Shown in pieces: positions 26,799 through 35,718 of a stretch of 64,000 nt of DNA. Under the pieces are notes generated by a model that was given only the letters and a program-made list of their open reading frames with translations, was not told the origin of the DNA and did not search any database. The position numbers and the translations under genes are program-made. The stretch is from JAJEFO01 sp965208685. Lineage in GTDB: Bacteria; Pseudomonadota; Alphaproteobacteria; Rhodobacterales; Rhodobacteraceae. Where the stretch lies: assembly GCA_965208685.1 (NCBI GenBank), contig CBDBPL010000007.1, forward strand, positions 3,224,001 to 3,288,000, read 5' to 3'. Position 1 is the stretch's first letter; every line of letters begins with the position of its first letter.

Positions 26799-27077
26799 TC
26801 AGGCCGGGTCGAACTGGATCCGCAGCCGGGTCCCGGTTGCCCGGGCGACCCTTTCGAGGGTCCGCGTCGACGGCGGCACCCGGCCGCTCTCCAGGCGCGC
26901 AACCGCAGACTGCGTCGTCTTCATTCTCGCGGCCAGTTCCGCCTGGGTCATGCCCGCCTGCGTGCGCGCCTCGACCAGCGCCTGGGCCAGTTCAAATTCC
27001 GGTCCCAGCCGATCGTAGGCCTCCCGATAGTCCGTGTCCCGGCTCCACCGGTCGTGCAGTTCGTCAAGCGTACTCAT
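26799..27077 (-). CDS. HigA-type XRE antitoxin
   Basis: A 92-residue protein with a C-terminal Cro/CI helix-turn-helix (about residues 38-85: LVEARTQAGMTQAELAARMK, TTQSAVARLESGRVPPSTRT). Length and layout match antitoxins of HigB/RelE toxins. The start overlaps the stop of the upstream toxin reading frame (ATGA), the usual toxin-first arrangement of higBA. Since the toxin frame carries a stop codon, this protein may persist as an orphan antitoxin or repressor. An operator-like palindrome lies before the toxin start. Confidence 0.88.
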   Translation of the reverse strand: MSTLDELHDRWSRDTDYREAYDRLGPEFELAQALVEARTQAGMTQAELAARMKTTQSAVARLESGRVPPSTRTLERVARATGTRLRIQFDPA

Positions 27078-27400
27078 TGCAATGCCTCCCTTGCGCGGCT
27101 CAGCGCCAGCCTGATCTCCCGACGCGGCGTGCGCCGGGTCTTTTTCACGAAAACGCGGACCACCACCAGCCGTCGGCCTGGCGCGACGACGTAGAGTGCA
27201 CGCGCGATGCCGTCCCGGCCGCTCAGGCGGATCTCCTACAGCGGGCCGGTCAAATGCTTGACATGCGGCGCCCCGACACGTTCCAGCCCAACCGTGGCGA
27301 TCAGCCGGCCCGCTCTCGCAAACCGCGCCCGCATGTCGGCGGGCAGCGCGTCCAGCTCCCTGTCCACCGTCTCGTTCAGGGTCTCAACACGCCAAGTCAT
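27074..27400 (-). pseudogene. RelE/HigB-type toxin gene with an in-frame stop
   Basis: Read in one frame from ATG at 27400, this gives a 108-codon RelE/HigB toxin: WRVETLNETVDRELDALPAD, then GRLIATVGLERVGAPHVKHL, TGPL-stop-EIRLSGRDGIARALYV, and RRLVVVRVFVKKTRRTPRRE. Codon 55 is TAG (27236-27238) at the place where this family almost always has Trp (LWEIR), so a single TGG to TAG change explains it. The rest of the frame is uninterrupted and still overlaps the antitoxin start, so the lesion looks recent. The product would be cut to 54 residues without the catalytic C-terminal part, unless the stop is suppressed. Confidence 0.88.
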
Positions 27401-27413
27401 GAGGCGAAGTCAT

Positions 27414-27429
27414 ATAGCATGCATGGTAT
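27414..27429. promoter_or_regulatory. Candidate HigA operator
   Basis: ATA-G-CATGCATG-G-TAT is a 16-base near-perfect palindrome centred on CATGCATG, 14 bp before the toxin start. On the reverse strand TTGGAA upstream and TATATG next to it could serve as -35 and -10 elements. Position and symmetry fit the autoregulatory site of a higBA operon. Confidence 0.45.
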
Positions 27430-27694
27430 GATTCCAAGCCCGTTTCCCCGCCCGCGACGTGCCGCCGGAGCGAATCAGCCGCATATCGAAGTCCCGGCAT
27501 CGCGCATGACACCTGTCGAGCCGGACCGGATAGCAAGTGCTGGCCGGATCGCCTGAACGGACAGTCGGCGACATTCAAGGGCAGGTCTGCGCAAGCGCCT
27601 GTCCGGCCCTTGCCGTGCGCGGAATCGGGGCCAATCCTTTCGGCATGCACAAGCACGAAACTCCCGGATCCGTCCCTGGCGGAGCGCCCCGGCG

Positions 27695-28379
27695 ATGGCA
27701 GCGTCCATCGGCAAGATCGCCTCGCCGTCGCAAGGCGTGGCCTACTTCGAGCGCGACGGCTACTACGCGAAGGACGACGCTGCGCATCTCGATGCCAGCG
27801 CCTGGGCGGGCCGCGGCACGGAGGTGCTGAGCCTCTTCGGACCGGTCGATCCCGAACGCTTCCGGTCGGTGCTGGCGGGCGAGGTTCCGGGCGGTCGGCG
27901 GCTCGGGCGCAGGGAGATCGGCGGGAACGTCGTCCACCACCCCGACCGCGACGTGACGATGAGCACGCCCAAGTCGATGTCGCTCATGGCTCTGGTCGGC
28001 GGCGACGAACGGATCGTCGAGGCGCACGACCGGGCGGTAGCGGCGACGCTTGCCCGCGATCCGGGCGTGGTCACCGTCGGTGACGCCGAACGCGCCATCT
28101 CGGCGCTCGAACTGGACGGTTCCCTCCATGCCGCGCGCGGCCTCAATCACGGGCGGCAATGGGCCACGGACGCGGCGCTGGCGTGGGAATCCGAGACCAT
28201 CGCTCTGATACGGGCGGGCCAGGGCGCGGAGAGGAAGACCATGCGCCGCTGGGTGGCGGAGACGAAGCTCCACCGTGGCCGCCTTAACGAGGGCCAGAAG
28301 GAGGCGGTGAAGGCCGTGCTTGCGTCGAAGGATCGCGCCCGGGGGTGCAGGGCTACACGGAGCACGTCGAAGGCAGGCG
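27695..28379 (+). pseudogene. MobF (TrwC/TraI-type) relaxase, internally deleted and truncated
   Basis: The first about 118 residues are the N-terminus of a TrwC-type conjugative relaxase: VAYFERDGYYAKDD with the catalytic tyrosines, WAGRGTEVLSLFGPVD, and DVTMSTPKSMSLMALVGGDE. The frame then jumps directly to sequence from the helicase half (ALELDGSLHAARGLNHGRQW, ALIRAGQGAE, LNEGQKEAVKAVLASKDR). The histidine-triad region and everything between are missing. At about 28330-28345 the frame shifts (GVQGY is in the next frame), and the helicase Walker A never follows. The remnant ends at the SRPBCC gene. It marks former conjugative DNA. Confidence 0.82.
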
Positions 28380-29021
28380 TCAATCCGGCTCGACCGCGTC
28401 GCCCGTGTAAAAGGCCGCCGTACGCTCCGCCGCTGAGCGCGCAACGTCGGGGTCCGTTCCCGCTGCCTCAGCCGCCCGGCCCCACGCGGCGCTGCTTCCG
28501 ACGATGAGCGCCTTTCCGTCACGAGTCGTATGGAACGATGCTGCGTCCAGCTTGGGTTCGTTCGGCCGCGAAAGATGCAGTTCCATTCCCAGCAGGCCCA
28601 TCTCCCAACCTACGCCGACGGCACCTGGACCGAACTTGTGCCAGTGGTCCGAAACCAGCGAGGAATGCGTGATCGCAAGGCGCGAGCGGCCGGTGCCATC
28701 GTTGCGCAGACGCGCCTCGACCCAGCTCACCTCACCGCCGAACTCCCACGTCAGCCCGAGATGCGAGGGACGCTCGCAGTGCCTGATCGTGCCGCCTGCG
28801 TTTCCCTCCAGCTGGTAGCGACCGCCGGGTTCGAGGCGGCCGCTGACTGGCAGGAACCAGCGCGGGATTCGTTCCGCGCTCGTCACGGCGTCCCAGAGGT
28901 CCTCCACGGTCGTCGCGTAGCTGCGTGCGAGGGTGACCGCGCGAGCGGCCTGCCCGTCGCGCTCCAGGGACGACACCGTGCGCTCCACGGCGCCGAGGAG
29001 GCGTTCGACATCCAGGTCCAT
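28380..29021 (-). CDS. SRPBCC (AHSA1-like) domain protein
   Basis: A 213-residue protein with an AHSA1/START-like SRPBCC fold: SYATTVEDLWDAVTSAERIP then RWFLPVSGRLEPGGRYQLEG, and LGLTWEFGGEVSWVEARLRN. The C-terminal part (GPGAVGVGWEMGLLGMELHL and onwards) matches the longer form of this family. The function is not known; such domains bind hydrophobic ligands or co-chaperone targets. Its stop codon sits exactly at the end of the relaxase remnant, so it probably belongs to the accessory island. Confidence 0.8.
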   Translation of the reverse strand: MDLDVERLLGAVERTVSSLERDGQAARAVTLARSYATTVEDLWDAVTSAERIPRWFLPVSGRLEPGGRYQLEGNAGGTIRHCERPSHLGLTWEFGGEVSWVEARLRNDGTGRSRLAITHSSLVSDHWHKFGPGAVGVGWEMGLLGMELHLSRPNEPKLDAASFHTTRDGKALIVGSSAAWGRAAEAAGTDPDVARSAAERTAAFYTGDAVEPD

Positions 29022-29223
29022 GGCTTCTCCGTTTCGTCAAGCAGGCGATTGTCCCGCCACATGCCACCGCCTACAGCAAGTCAAGCTGCCTGAACAGTGG
29101 CTCGGACCGCCCGCAAGGTCGCGGTCCGTCCGACAACAGCAAGTCGGAAGCCTGCCCGATGGCGGCACGCCTCGACGGGCGCGAGCGCCGATCCACTGTT
29201 CTGCGAAGGCAGATGAGAGAAGA

Positions 29224-30081
29224 TCAACCGCCGATCTTGATCCCCAATTGGTAGATGTCACGTCGCGACAGGCCAAACCGGCTTGCCACGTCGCTTGCGG
29301 CATCGCGGAGATTCCGGGTCTTCAGGGCCTCCCTCAGCGCCTGCTCCACCCTTTCCGGATCGGGTGGCGCTTCGCTCTTGCCTATCAGCAGCACGACTTC
29401 CCCCTTGAGCGGCTTGTCGGCAAGGGACTCTGCCAGTGCACCGAGGGTATCCCTGCGAATTTCTTCGAATTTCTTGGTGAGTTCCCGGCACAGCGCTGCG
29501 GGTCGGTCAGCACCCAACGCGTCGGCCGCGTCCTGCAACGTGGCGCCAGTACGGCGAGGACTCTCATAGAGAATCAATGTGTCGGGCACATCGGCGAGCC
29601 GTGCCAGAAACCGCTTTCGTGCCTTGCGCTTCGAAGGCGGAAACCCGGCAAACGCAAACCGGTCGCAAGGCAGGCCGGCCACCGTCAGGGCGGCGACCAA
29701 GGCAGTGGGACCGGGCACAGGCACAACCCTGTGGCCCTCCGCGATAACCGTCCGCACCAAGGCAAAGCCCGGGTCGGCCACGAGAGGCGTACCCGCGTCC
29801 GAGGTGTAGGCCACTGACGCGCCCCGCCGCAACGCCTCAAGCACCGCCTTTCGGTCCCGTTCCCCGCTATGGTCGTGGTATGCCATTATTCTCCTGCCGG
29901 CGCGCGGGATTCCGTGAATGTTCATGAGCCTTCGCAGGCTTCGCGTGTCCTCGGCCACCAACAGATCGGCATCGCGGAGAACGTCCAGCGCCCGAAGCGT
30001 GATGTCACGCGCGTTTCCCAGCGGCGTGGACACCAAATGGAGGCCCGCATCCAAGGTCGCGCCGCCAGACGCTTTGCTCAT
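29224..30081 (-). CDS. rsmI: 16S rRNA (cytidine-1402 2'-O) methyltransferase
   Basis: A 285-residue RsmI, a tetrapyrrole-methylase-fold enzyme that 2'-O-methylates C1402 of 16S rRNA. Key features are GLHLVSTPLGNARDITLRAL at the N-terminus, LLVAEDTRSLRRLM, VAYTSDAGTPLVADPG, VVPVPGPTALVAAL and FAFAGFPPSK. The C-terminal helix-turn-helix-like tail (VASRFGLSRRDIYQLGI) is also present. I chose ATG at 30081, which avoids running into the divergent LppC gene; two in-frame starts further up (30120, 30153) are possible. Divergent from LppC, the usual alphaproteobacterial arrangement. Confidence 0.95.
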   Translation of the reverse strand: MSKASGGATLDAGLHLVSTPLGNARDITLRALDVLRDADLLVAEDTRSLRRLMNIHGIPRAGRRIMAYHDHSGERDRKAVLEALRRGASVAYTSDAGTPLVADPGFALVRTVIAEGHRVVPVPGPTALVAALTVAGLPCDRFAFAGFPPSKRKARKRFLARLADVPDTLILYESPRRTGATLQDAADALGADRPAALCRELTKKFEEIRRDTLGALAESLADKPLKGEVVLLIGKSEAPPDPERVEQALREALKTRNLRDAASDVASRFGLSRRDIYQLGIKIGG

Positions 30082-30152
30082 CGCTGCGTTGCGTGATTTA
30101 CTAGGGATGTGTTTCTGCATAGGTTCGCGCCGAACTGCCCGAGGAGATTCCA

Positions 30153-31310
30153 ATGCTTGCCCTTTTGCCGCTGTGCCGCAAGGTCATGACCTGGATGACT
30201 GCGCTTGCCGTGCTTGCCGCATGCGCACCCTCATCCACGACAAGAGGGCCCCTGATCAACCCGGATGAGGCCGTGCCGGTAGCCTTGCTTGTGCCCAAGT
30301 CCGCACCGAACGGCGCCATTCTGGCGCAATCGCTCGAAAACTCCGCGCTGCTGGCAGTAGAGGACTTGGGCTCGATCAAGATCAGCTTGCAGGTTTACGA
30401 CACGAGCGGCACGCCCGAAGGCGCCGCAGAGGCCGCGCGGCTCGCGATACAGGACGGCGCGAAGATCATTCTCGGACCGTTGTTCGCCGACAATGCGCGC
30501 GCAGTCGGCCAAGTGGCTGCAGCCAGCGACATCAACGTCCTGACCTTCTCCAACAATCCAGCCGTTGCAGGCGGCAACGTCTTCATTCTGGGCAACACCT
30601 TCCAGACGACCGCCGATCGGCTTGTCGAGTACGCGCTCAGCCAAGGCAAGAACGACATATTTGTCGTCTACGCGGACGATCCTGCAGAGCGCGTGGGTGC
30701 CGACGCGATCGAACGGGCAGCCCGCAAGTCGGGTGCAAACGTGCTCGGGGTCCAGTCATTCGCCCTCTCGCAACAAGGCGTGGTTGACGCGATTCCCGGC
30801 ATCGCAAGCAGCTTCCTTGCCTATGGCGCAGACACGATGTTCGTCACCTCCGGCAATTCGGGCGCATTGCCCTTTCTGGCGGCGCTGTTGCCCGAATACG
30901 GCATTGACAGGGATACGGCACAGTTCATCGGCCTGCAGAGGCTCGACGTGCCATCGAGCGCGCTTTCCCTCAAGGGGCTTCAGGGGGCTTGGTTCGCAAC
31001 CCCCGCGCCGGTATTGGCCCAGCAATTCAGCCGACGGTATGCCGGAGCCTACGGCACGCAACCCAACCCGATCTCGAGTCTTGCCTATGATGGCATCGCG
31101 GCGATCGGCGCACTTGTAGCGCAGGGCCAGAGCAATGCACTGCAGACAGGCGCGTTGACCCAAAGTGCCGGGTTTGCCGGCGTCAACGGACCCTTCCGAC
31201 TGCTGAGAAACGGCACGAATGAACGCGGACTTGCCGTCGCGCAGGTCGAGAACAACCAGGTGATCGTTATTGACCCCGCCCCAACAAGCTTTGGCAGCGC
31301 GGACTTCTGA
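30153..31310 (+). CDS. Penicillin-binding protein activator, LppC/LpoA-like lipoprotein
   Basis: A 385-residue outer-membrane lipoprotein related to LpoA. A hydrophobic N-terminus ends in the lipobox VLAAC (Cys about residue 25). The rest is a periplasmic-binding-protein-like fold (VALLVPKSAPNGAILAQSLE, IILGPLFADNARAVGQVAAA, FVTSGNSGALPFLAALLPEY). In gamma-proteobacteria LpoA activates PBP1a; the alphaproteobacterial version is shorter and its role is assumed. GAGGAG precedes the ATG. It overlaps glnD by about 40 bases, an unusual downstream partner since yraN or gshB commonly follows. Confidence 0.88.
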   Translation: MLALLPLCRKVMTWMTALAVLAACAPSSTTRGPLINPDEAVPVALLVPKSAPNGAILAQSLENSALLAVEDLGSIKISLQVYDTSGTPEGAAEAARLAIQDGAKIILGPLFADNARAVGQVAAASDINVLTFSNNPAVAGGNVFILGNTFQTTADRLVEYALSQGKNDIFVVYADDPAERVGADAIERAARKSGANVLGVQSFALSQQGVVDAIPGIASSFLAYGADTMFVTSGNSGALPFLAALLPEYGIDRDTAQFIGLQRLDVPSSALSLKGLQGAWFATPAPVLAQQFSRRYAGAYGTQPNPISSLAYDGIAAIGALVAQGQSNALQTGALTQSAGFAGVNGPFRLLRNGTNERGLAVAQVENNQVIVIDPAPTSFGSADF

Positions 31311-34092
31311 GCCCCCGCAGGAACTCGACGGTCCTGCCTTTCCGGATCTGGGCCTGAGCGCGAGTCAGATCTTTGACGGCGCGTCCGTGCTGGCCGCAAT
31401 TGCGGACGACATGGATGGCCTGCCGCCCGGGCACGGCCCCGAGACGCGAAGCCGGATAGCCGAGCGTCTGAGACAGGCTGTCGACAGCGGGCGTGCCACG
31501 ATCGTTGAAGCACTGGACGCAAGTCCGTTCGCATCCCGCGACGCGGCGCTTGCATTTCGGCACCTGACCGACGGAGTGGTCGAATGCGCATTTCAGGTCA
31601 CGACGCTTTGGCTTCACCCCAACCCCAATCCGACGGATGGCGAACGCATCGCGATTCTCGCGGTCGGCGGCTACGGCCGTGGCGAGATGGCGCCCTGCTC
31701 GGACGTGGACCTTCTGTTCCTCATGCCTTGGAAAGTCACGCCCTGGGCCGAAAGCCTGATCGAGAGCATGCTCTACGTGCTCTGGGACCTGCATCTGAAA
31801 GTGGGACATGCAACGCGGAACATCACCGACTGCATCCGACTCGGGCAGGACGACAACACGATCCGCACGGCGCTCCTGGAACACCGGTTCCTGGTCGGCA
31901 ACCGAACTCTGGCCGACGAGTTGGCGGTTCGGTTGAGAAAGGAGCTGTTTTGCAACACGGTCTCCGAGTTCATCGAAGCCAAGCTCGAGGAACGCGACTC
32001 CCGTCACCGCCGTCATGGCGGTCGGCGGTACATCATCGAACCCAACATAAAGGAGGGCAAGGGCGGCCTGCGGGACCTTCAGACCCTCTTCTGGATCGGG
32101 AAGTACATTCACGGCGTCTCGGATGCAGCGGAACTGGTGCGAACGGGCCTGCTGAGCGCCGAGGAATACGACAAGTTCCGCGCCGCCGAAACCTTTCTCA
32201 TGGCGGTCCGGTGCCATCTTCACGTGCTCGCGGGCCGCGCGGTTGACCAGCTGACCATAGACGTTCAGCCAATGATCGCGGAACGGCTTGGCTACAGCGA
32301 CGCGGCCGACCGGCCGGCCGTCGAGCGATTCATGCTGGACTACTTCCGTCACGCCACCGTGGTCGGGGAACTCACCCGCATCTTCTTGACTGCGCTGGAG
32401 GCGAAGCACGTCAAGAAGGCGCCGTCGCTCGCAAGCTTCTTCCGGCGCCGGAAGCGTGTGGGCGAGCAGTATGTGCTGCGCCACAACCGCCTTGACATCG
32501 CGAACGGCCACACCTTCCTGACGGACAAGCTGAATCTCTTGAGAATCTTCGAAGAGGCGCTGAGCACGGGATACCTGATCCACCCCGACGCAATGCGGCT
32601 GATCACGGCAAATCTTGGACTGATTGACGACGAAATGCGTCGGTCGCCTGAGGCGAACCGAATATTCTTCGATACGCTTCTCGAACACGGAAATCCCGAA
32701 AGAGCGCTTCGACGCATGAACGAACTCGGCGTGCTCGCAGCGCTTGTCCCGGAATTTGAGCCCATCGTGGCAATGATGCAGTTCAACATGTACCACCATT
32801 ACACGGTGGACGAACACACCATTCAATGCATCTCGAACCTGGCGCGGATCGAACGCGGCGAACTGGTAGAGGAACTGCCAGTAGCAAGCGGCATTCTCAA
32901 AAAGGGCGTCAACAGGAAGGTCCTGTACACGGCCCTCCTGCTGCACGACATCGGCAAGGGTCACAAGCAGGACCACTCGATCCTCGGAGCACAGATCGCC
33001 CGCAAGGCTGCACGACGGTTCGGGCTCACGAAGGACGAGGTGGAGACGGTCGAGTGGCTTGTCCGCTACCATCTCCTGATGTCTGACGTGGCCCAGAAGC
33101 GCGACCTGTCGGAACCGCGCACCGTGCGCGACTTTGCCAAGGCGGTGCAGTCCCGCGAGAGGCTCGATCTGCTGACCGTGCTGACAGTTTGCGACATCCG
33201 TGGTGTAGGTCCAGGTACCTGGAACAACTGGAAGGCGCAGTTGCTGCGCGACCTCCACGCTATGACGACCGATGCCCTCGAACGCGGGATGGAGGCCATC
33301 AATCGCGGCAGCCTGGAATCGGAGGCCAAGTCTGCGCTCCGCGAAGCATTGGCAGATTGGGACGAAGAAGTCCTCCAGCACGAGACGTCCCGCCACTATG
33401 GTCCCTATTGGCAGGGCCTGCCACATGACGCGCAACTGGTCATTGCGCGCATGCTGTCGGGTATCGGCGACGACGAAATCCGGATCGACCTGATGCCAGA
33501 CGACGCGCGGGACGCGACCCGAATCTGCTTTGCTCTCGCGGACCATCCAGGCATCTTTGCCCGACTGTCCGGCGCGCTGGCGCTGTCAGGCGCCAATGTT
33601 GTCGACGCACGGACCTACACCTCCTCCGATGGCTATGCGACCGCCGTCTTCTGGGTTCAAGACAGGTACGGAAGCCCCTACGGCACGGACCAGATGCAGC
33701 GCCTGCGCGGCGTGATCGAAAGAACATTGAAGGGCGAGACCTTGCCGCGTGAAACGCTCATCAACAGAGACCGGCGAAAAATGAAGGAGCGGGCCTTTGG
33801 CGTGCCGACCTCGATCACATTCGACAACGACGGCTCCGACATCTACACGATCATCGAAGTCGACACGCGTGACCGTCCGGGGCTGCTCTATGACCTTGCG
33901 CACACGCTCGCGCAGTCCAACGTCTATATCGCAAGTGCCGTCATCGCGACATACGGCGCACAGGTCGTTGACACGTTCTACGTAAAGGACATGTTCGGCC
34001 TAAAATACTATTCGAAGTCGAAACAGAGGACGCTGGAGGCACGTCTCCAAGCCGCCATCGTGGCAGGTGCCGAACGGGCCGTCGCGCCGTGA
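31270..34092 (+). CDS. glnD: Bifunctional [protein-PII] uridylyltransferase / uridylyl-removing enzyme
   Basis: A 940-residue GlnD, the glutamine sensor that modifies PII proteins. Domain order: nucleotidyltransferase (about 125-260, GGYGRGEMAPCSDVDLLFL with the catalytic acidic pair), linker and PII-binding helices with NIKEGKGGLRDLQTLFWIGK, HD phosphohydrolase for uridylyl removal (LLHDIGKGHKQDHS near residue 558), and two C-terminal ACT domains (about 755-830 and 860-935) that sense glutamine. No ATG fits the N-terminus; TTG at 31270 preceded by AGGTGA is the best start, overlapping LppC by 41 bases. Followed 43 bp later by murJ. Confidence 0.95.
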   Translation: MTPPQQALAARTSEPPQELDGPAFPDLGLSASQIFDGASVLAAIADDMDGLPPGHGPETRSRIAERLRQAVDSGRATIVEALDASPFASRDAALAFRHLTDGVVECAFQVTTLWLHPNPNPTDGERIAILAVGGYGRGEMAPCSDVDLLFLMPWKVTPWAESLIESMLYVLWDLHLKVGHATRNITDCIRLGQDDNTIRTALLEHRFLVGNRTLADELAVRLRKELFCNTVSEFIEAKLEERDSRHRRHGGRRYIIEPNIKEGKGGLRDLQTLFWIGKYIHGVSDAAELVRTGLLSAEEYDKFRAAETFLMAVRCHLHVLAGRAVDQLTIDVQPMIAERLGYSDAADRPAVERFMLDYFRHATVVGELTRIFLTALEAKHVKKAPSLASFFRRRKRVGEQYVLRHNRLDIANGHTFLTDKLNLLRIFEEALSTGYLIHPDAMRLITANLGLIDDEMRRSPEANRIFFDTLLEHGNPERALRRMNELGVLAALVPEFEPIVAMMQFNMYHHYTVDEHTIQCISNLARIERGELVEELPVASGILKKGVNRKVLYTALLLHDIGKGHKQDHSILGAQIARKAARRFGLTKDEVETVEWLVRYHLLMSDVAQKRDLSEPRTVRDFAKAVQSRERLDLLTVLTVCDIRGVGPGTWNNWKAQLLRDLHAMTTDALERGMEAINRGSLESEAKSALREALADWDEEVLQHETSRHYGPYWQGLPHDAQLVIARMLSGIGDDEIRIDLMPDDARDATRICFALADHPGIFARLSGALALSGANVVDARTYTSSDGYATAVFWVQDRYGSPYGTDQMQRLRGVIERTLKGETLPRETLINRDRRKMKERAFGVPTSITFDNDGSDIYTIIEVDTRDRPGLLYDLAHTLAQSNVYIASAVIATYGAQVVDTFYVKDMFGLKYYSKSKQRTLEARLQAAIVAGAERAVAP

Positions 34093-34135
34093 TCTGCGGC
34101 TCGACATTGCGCAAGGACCGAAGGGCGGCGGCTCC

Positions 34136-35707
34136 GTGACCGCGATCCGGCTGATATCCAGCGCCGCGACAGTGGGAGCATGGACGTTCCTGTCGCGCAT
34201 CCTGGGCTTTGCCCGTGACATACTGATCGCAGCATGGCTTGGAAGCGGCCCGGTGGCGGAAGCATTCCTCGTGGCATTCTCCCTTCCCAACATGTTCCGA
34301 CGCTTTTTCGCGGAGGGTGCATTCAACATGGCATTCGTGCCCATGTTCGCAAAAAAGCTCGAGGTCGGCGAGGATGCCGGCGGCTTTGCGCGAGACGCCC
34401 TGTCGGGACTGACGCTGATCCTGATCATCATCGCGGTTCTCGGCACGGTCTTCATGCCGTGGCTCGTTCTCGCAATGGCCAGCGGGTTTGCGAACGACAT
34501 GCGCCTCGACTCGGCCGTCACGCTTGGCAGGATCGTGTTTGTCTACATCGTGTTCATCTCGCTCGCAGCGCTTCTTTCCGGCGTCCTGAACGCGGGCGGA
34601 AAGTTCGCCGCTGCGGCCGCTGCACCGGTCCTCTTGAACGTCATCCTGATCGGCGTGCTGATCCTTGCAGAGCTTGGATTCGGAAATTCCGTAATCGGGG
34701 AAGCGGAAAGCGCACGCCACGGCACGCTTCTGGCGTACGGCGTGGTTCTGGCAGGCATCGCTCAGCTCGCCCTCGTGTGGTTGGCGGCGCGCGCGGCAGG
34801 CTTCGACCTCCGGCCCGGATGGCCGCGCTGGACACCCGATCTCAAGCGCCTTGCCGTGATTGCCATGCCCGCCATGCTGGCTGGCGGCGTCGTGCAGATC
34901 AATCTCCTCATAGGTCGGCAAGTGGCCAGCTACTTTGACGGTGCCATCGTCTGGCTGTCATTTGCGGACCGGCTCTACCAGCTCCCCCTCGGCGTGGTCG
35001 GCATCGCGATCGGGATCGTGCTTCTGCCCGATCTCTCGCGTCGCCTGGCGGCCGACGACACGGATGGCGGACAGTTCGCGTTCTCGAGGGCGGTCGAATT
35101 GTCTCTGGCCCTTGCCATACCCGCCGCTGCGGCGCTGGCTGTGATCCCGGCGGCGATCGTGCGCACGCTCTTCGAACACGGGGCGTTCGGTCCGGCCGAC
35201 ACGGCTGCCACGGCCTTGGCCACGGCGATCTACGGCCTCGGTCTCCCGGCTTTCGTGCTGCAAAAGGCGCTGCAGCCGCTCTACTTTGCACGGCAGGACA
35301 CGGGTCGCCCGTTCCGCTTCGCCGCAGCCGCGATGCTGATCAACGCGACCCTGGCGATCGGGCTTGCGCCGTTTATTGGCTACATCGCCGCGGCCATCGG
35401 CACGACGATTGCAGCATGGTTCATGCTGGCGTTGCTTCACTTGGGTTCGAGGAAAATGGGCCCGGCCGCGCAGCTGGACGCACAGGCCCGAAAGCGATTG
35501 CCGCGCACGCTCCTGGCGACCGCGGTGATGGCCGTCGGACTCTGGTTCCTTGATCGTCTGCTGGTCCCGGTCGCGGCGATCGGAGAGCCTGCAGCCATCG
35601 CCAGCCTTGCCCTGCTCTGCGTCCTCGGGCTCTTGATCTACGGCGTTGCAGGCACCGCCATAGGGGCATTTTCGGTTTCGGAACTCAGGAATGCGATGCG
35701 GCGGTAG
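34136..35707 (+). CDS. murJ: Lipid II flippase MurJ
   Basis: A 523-residue integral membrane protein of the MVF/MurJ family with about 14 hydrophobic helices; it flips lipid II across the inner membrane for peptidoglycan synthesis. SRILGFARDILIAAWLGSGP and FSLPNMFRRFFAEGAFNMAF at the N-terminus are the family hallmarks, with conserved Arg residues in the first helices. GTG at 34136 gives the standard N-terminus (VTAIRLISSAATVGAW); the frame is open 23 codons further up, overlapping glnD. Probably the third gene of LppC-glnD-murJ and convergent with the rhomboid gene. Confidence 0.95.
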   Translation: MTAIRLISSAATVGAWTFLSRILGFARDILIAAWLGSGPVAEAFLVAFSLPNMFRRFFAEGAFNMAFVPMFAKKLEVGEDAGGFARDALSGLTLILIIIAVLGTVFMPWLVLAMASGFANDMRLDSAVTLGRIVFVYIVFISLAALLSGVLNAGGKFAAAAAAPVLLNVILIGVLILAELGFGNSVIGEAESARHGTLLAYGVVLAGIAQLALVWLAARAAGFDLRPGWPRWTPDLKRLAVIAMPAMLAGGVVQINLLIGRQVASYFDGAIVWLSFADRLYQLPLGVVGIAIGIVLLPDLSRRLAADDTDGGQFAFSRAVELSLALAIPAAAALAVIPAAIVRTLFEHGAFGPADTAATALATAIYGLGLPAFVLQKALQPLYFARQDTGRPFRFAAAAMLINATLAIGLAPFIGYIAAAIGTTIAAWFMLALLHLGSRKMGPAAQLDAQARKRLPRTLLATAVMAVGLWFLDRLLVPVAAIGEPAAIASLALLCVLGLLIYGVAGTAIGAFSVSELRNAMRR

Positions 35708-35718
35708 GCCGAATTCGG

